This document shows positions 63,361-64,000 of a stretch of DNA of 64,000 nt, in pieces (the stretch's first letter is position 1; the number at the start of each line of letters is the position of its first letter). Source of the stretch: DASUPK01 sp963728875 (GTDB lineage: Bacteria > Actinomycetota > Thermoleophilia > Solirubrobacterales > 70-9); the NCBI GenBank assembly GCA_963728875.1, contig CAVSLJ010000001.1, positions 124,001-188,000 of the forward strand, read 5' to 3'. The notes under the pieces were generated by a model, which worked only from the letters and a program-made list of their open reading frames with translations, searched no databases and was not told the DNA's origin. Position numbers and translations under genes: made by a program.

Positions 63361-64000
63361 CTAGGAGCTCGCCGCAGCCACGGCCGCCTGGCCGAAGGCG
63401 ATTCCTCCGTCGTTGGGCGGCAGCAGCCTCGGGGTGATCACGCGAAGGCCGATGCGCTCCAGCGCCTCGGTGGTTCGCTCGAGGAGCAGGCGATTCTGGA
63501 AGACCCCGCCGGAGAGAACCACCCGATCGATTCCCTCGGCCTCCGCGATCCGCGCGGAGGCCCGAGCGGTGGCGCGGGCGACGCCGTTGTGGAAGCGCGC
63601 CGCCACCACGGAGACAGGAACCCCCGCTCCCAGGTCGGCCAGGATCGCCCGAACGGTCTCGCGGGCGTCGAGCGGATCGTCGCCCGGCAGCGGGTACTCA
63701 CCGGGCTCGGATGCATCGGCGATGTCCTCGAGCTCGACCGCCGCCTGGCCCTCGTAGTTCACCTCGGCCCTGATCCCGCAGAGCGCGGCGACGGCATCGA
63801 ACAGCCTCCCCGCGCTGGAGGTGAGCGGGGAGGCGAGCCCGCTCGCCGCCAGGTCTCCGACCTTCCGCCACTCCTCGGCGGACACGTGCGGGGCGATCAG
63901 CGGCGGCAGCGTGGGCTCGGGCCCGAGGGCCTCGAGCAGCCATGAGCAGGCCATCCGCCAGGGCTGCTGGATCGCCCGCTCGCCGCCGGGCATGCGCACC
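63361..64000 (-). CDS. hypF: Carbamoyltransferase HypF, C-terminal part, cut by window edge
   Basis: About 213 C-terminal residues of HypF are present; the N-terminal acylphosphatase, zinc-finger and YrdC-like domains lie beyond the right edge. Signatures are MPGGERAIQQPWRMA, SSAGRLFDAVAAL near the middle and VVLSGGVFQNRLLLERT with PRLLPPNDGGIAFGQA at the end, the Kae1-like carbamoyl-transfer domain. HypF makes the cyanide ligands of the NiFe centre with HypE, so its presence shows that maturation genes for the hydrogenase at 13.8-18.3 kb sit about 45 kb away, next to nickel uptake. The stop is at 63361. Confidence 0.93.
   Translation of the reverse strand, partial: VRMPGGERAIQQPWRMACSWLLEALGPEPTLPPLIAPHVSAEEWRKVGDLAASGLASPLTSSAGRLFDAVAALCGIRAEVNYEGQAAVELEDIADASEPGEYPLPGDDPLDARETVRAILADLGAGVPVSVVAARFHNGVARATARASARIAEAEGIDRVVLSGGVFQNRLLLERTTEALERIGLRVITPRLLPPNDGGIAFGQAAVAAASS

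Overview
The window is GC-rich and tightly packed. Many neighbouring genes overlap by 1-8 bases (ATGA or GTGA junctions) and GTG/TTG starts are common. Gene content points to an actinobacterium, most likely class Thermoleophilia (Solirubrobacterales-like): a mycobacterial-type MarP protease, DosS/DosR-like two-component proteins, WS/DGAT, AddAB-type helicase-nucleases, SpoIIE/STAS partner switching, and many secreted proteins with glycine/serine-rich tails. The taxonomic call is inference; no rRNA or tRNA gene is visible. No insertion sequence, prophage or CRISPR array was found.

Region 1 (0.7-22 kb) is a low-oxygen energy and hydrogen island. A plus-strand run encodes PEP synthase, a wax-ester/triacylglycerol synthase, pyruvate:ferredoxin oxidoreductase (gamma, alpha, beta), a GltD-like flavoprotein with a ferredoxin tail, a tandem universal stress protein and a GNAT-fused ADP-forming acyl-CoA synthetase. 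Convergent to it is a complete group 3b-type [NiFe]-hydrogenase operon (beta FeS, cNMP-binding, gamma flavoprotein, small, large, maturation protease, NTF2-like). Then come a CBS protein, a DUF779 protein, a coiled-coil protein, a NarL/DosR-like regulator and a two-GAF DosS-like kinase. Together they could oxidise pyruvate to acetyl-CoA, conserve ATP by acetate formation, dispose of or recover electrons as H2 through NADPH, and store carbon as neutral lipid. Two copies of one inverted repeat lie in the two divergent promoter regions.

Region 2 (22-31.6 kb) has Pit phosphate transport with its DUF47 partner, then a surface module: two paralogous membrane-anchored XRE proteins with expanded internal repeats flanking a lipoprotein and a collagen-like secreted protein. 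A secreted protein, a SufT-like protein, FxsA, a HAD hydrolase and small hypotheticals follow.

Region 3 (31.7-46.8 kb) carries an AddB-like/AddA pair, a GGCT-like protein, an HxlR regulator, a MarP-like protease, a penicillin-binding protein, lipoproteins, an FHA protein and a STAS plus GAF-PP2C-HATPase partner-switching pair.

Region 4 (46.8-53.9 kb) is a putative transmembrane electron-transfer cluster: ApbE flavin transferase, a [3Fe-4S] ferredoxin, a ferredoxin-reductase-like flavoprotein, a ferric-reductase-like heme membrane protein and several small one-helix proteins with Ser/Thr/Gly-rich tails, divergent from an OmpR-type two-component system. The kinase of that system lacks a canonical start codon.

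Region 5 (54-64 kb) holds a secreted protein, glutamate synthase large subunit, small hypotheticals, then a Fur-family regulator with a Nur-box-like operator, a NiCoT-type nickel transporter and the 3' end of hypF. The last three plausibly supply nickel and maturation for the hydrogenase of region 1.
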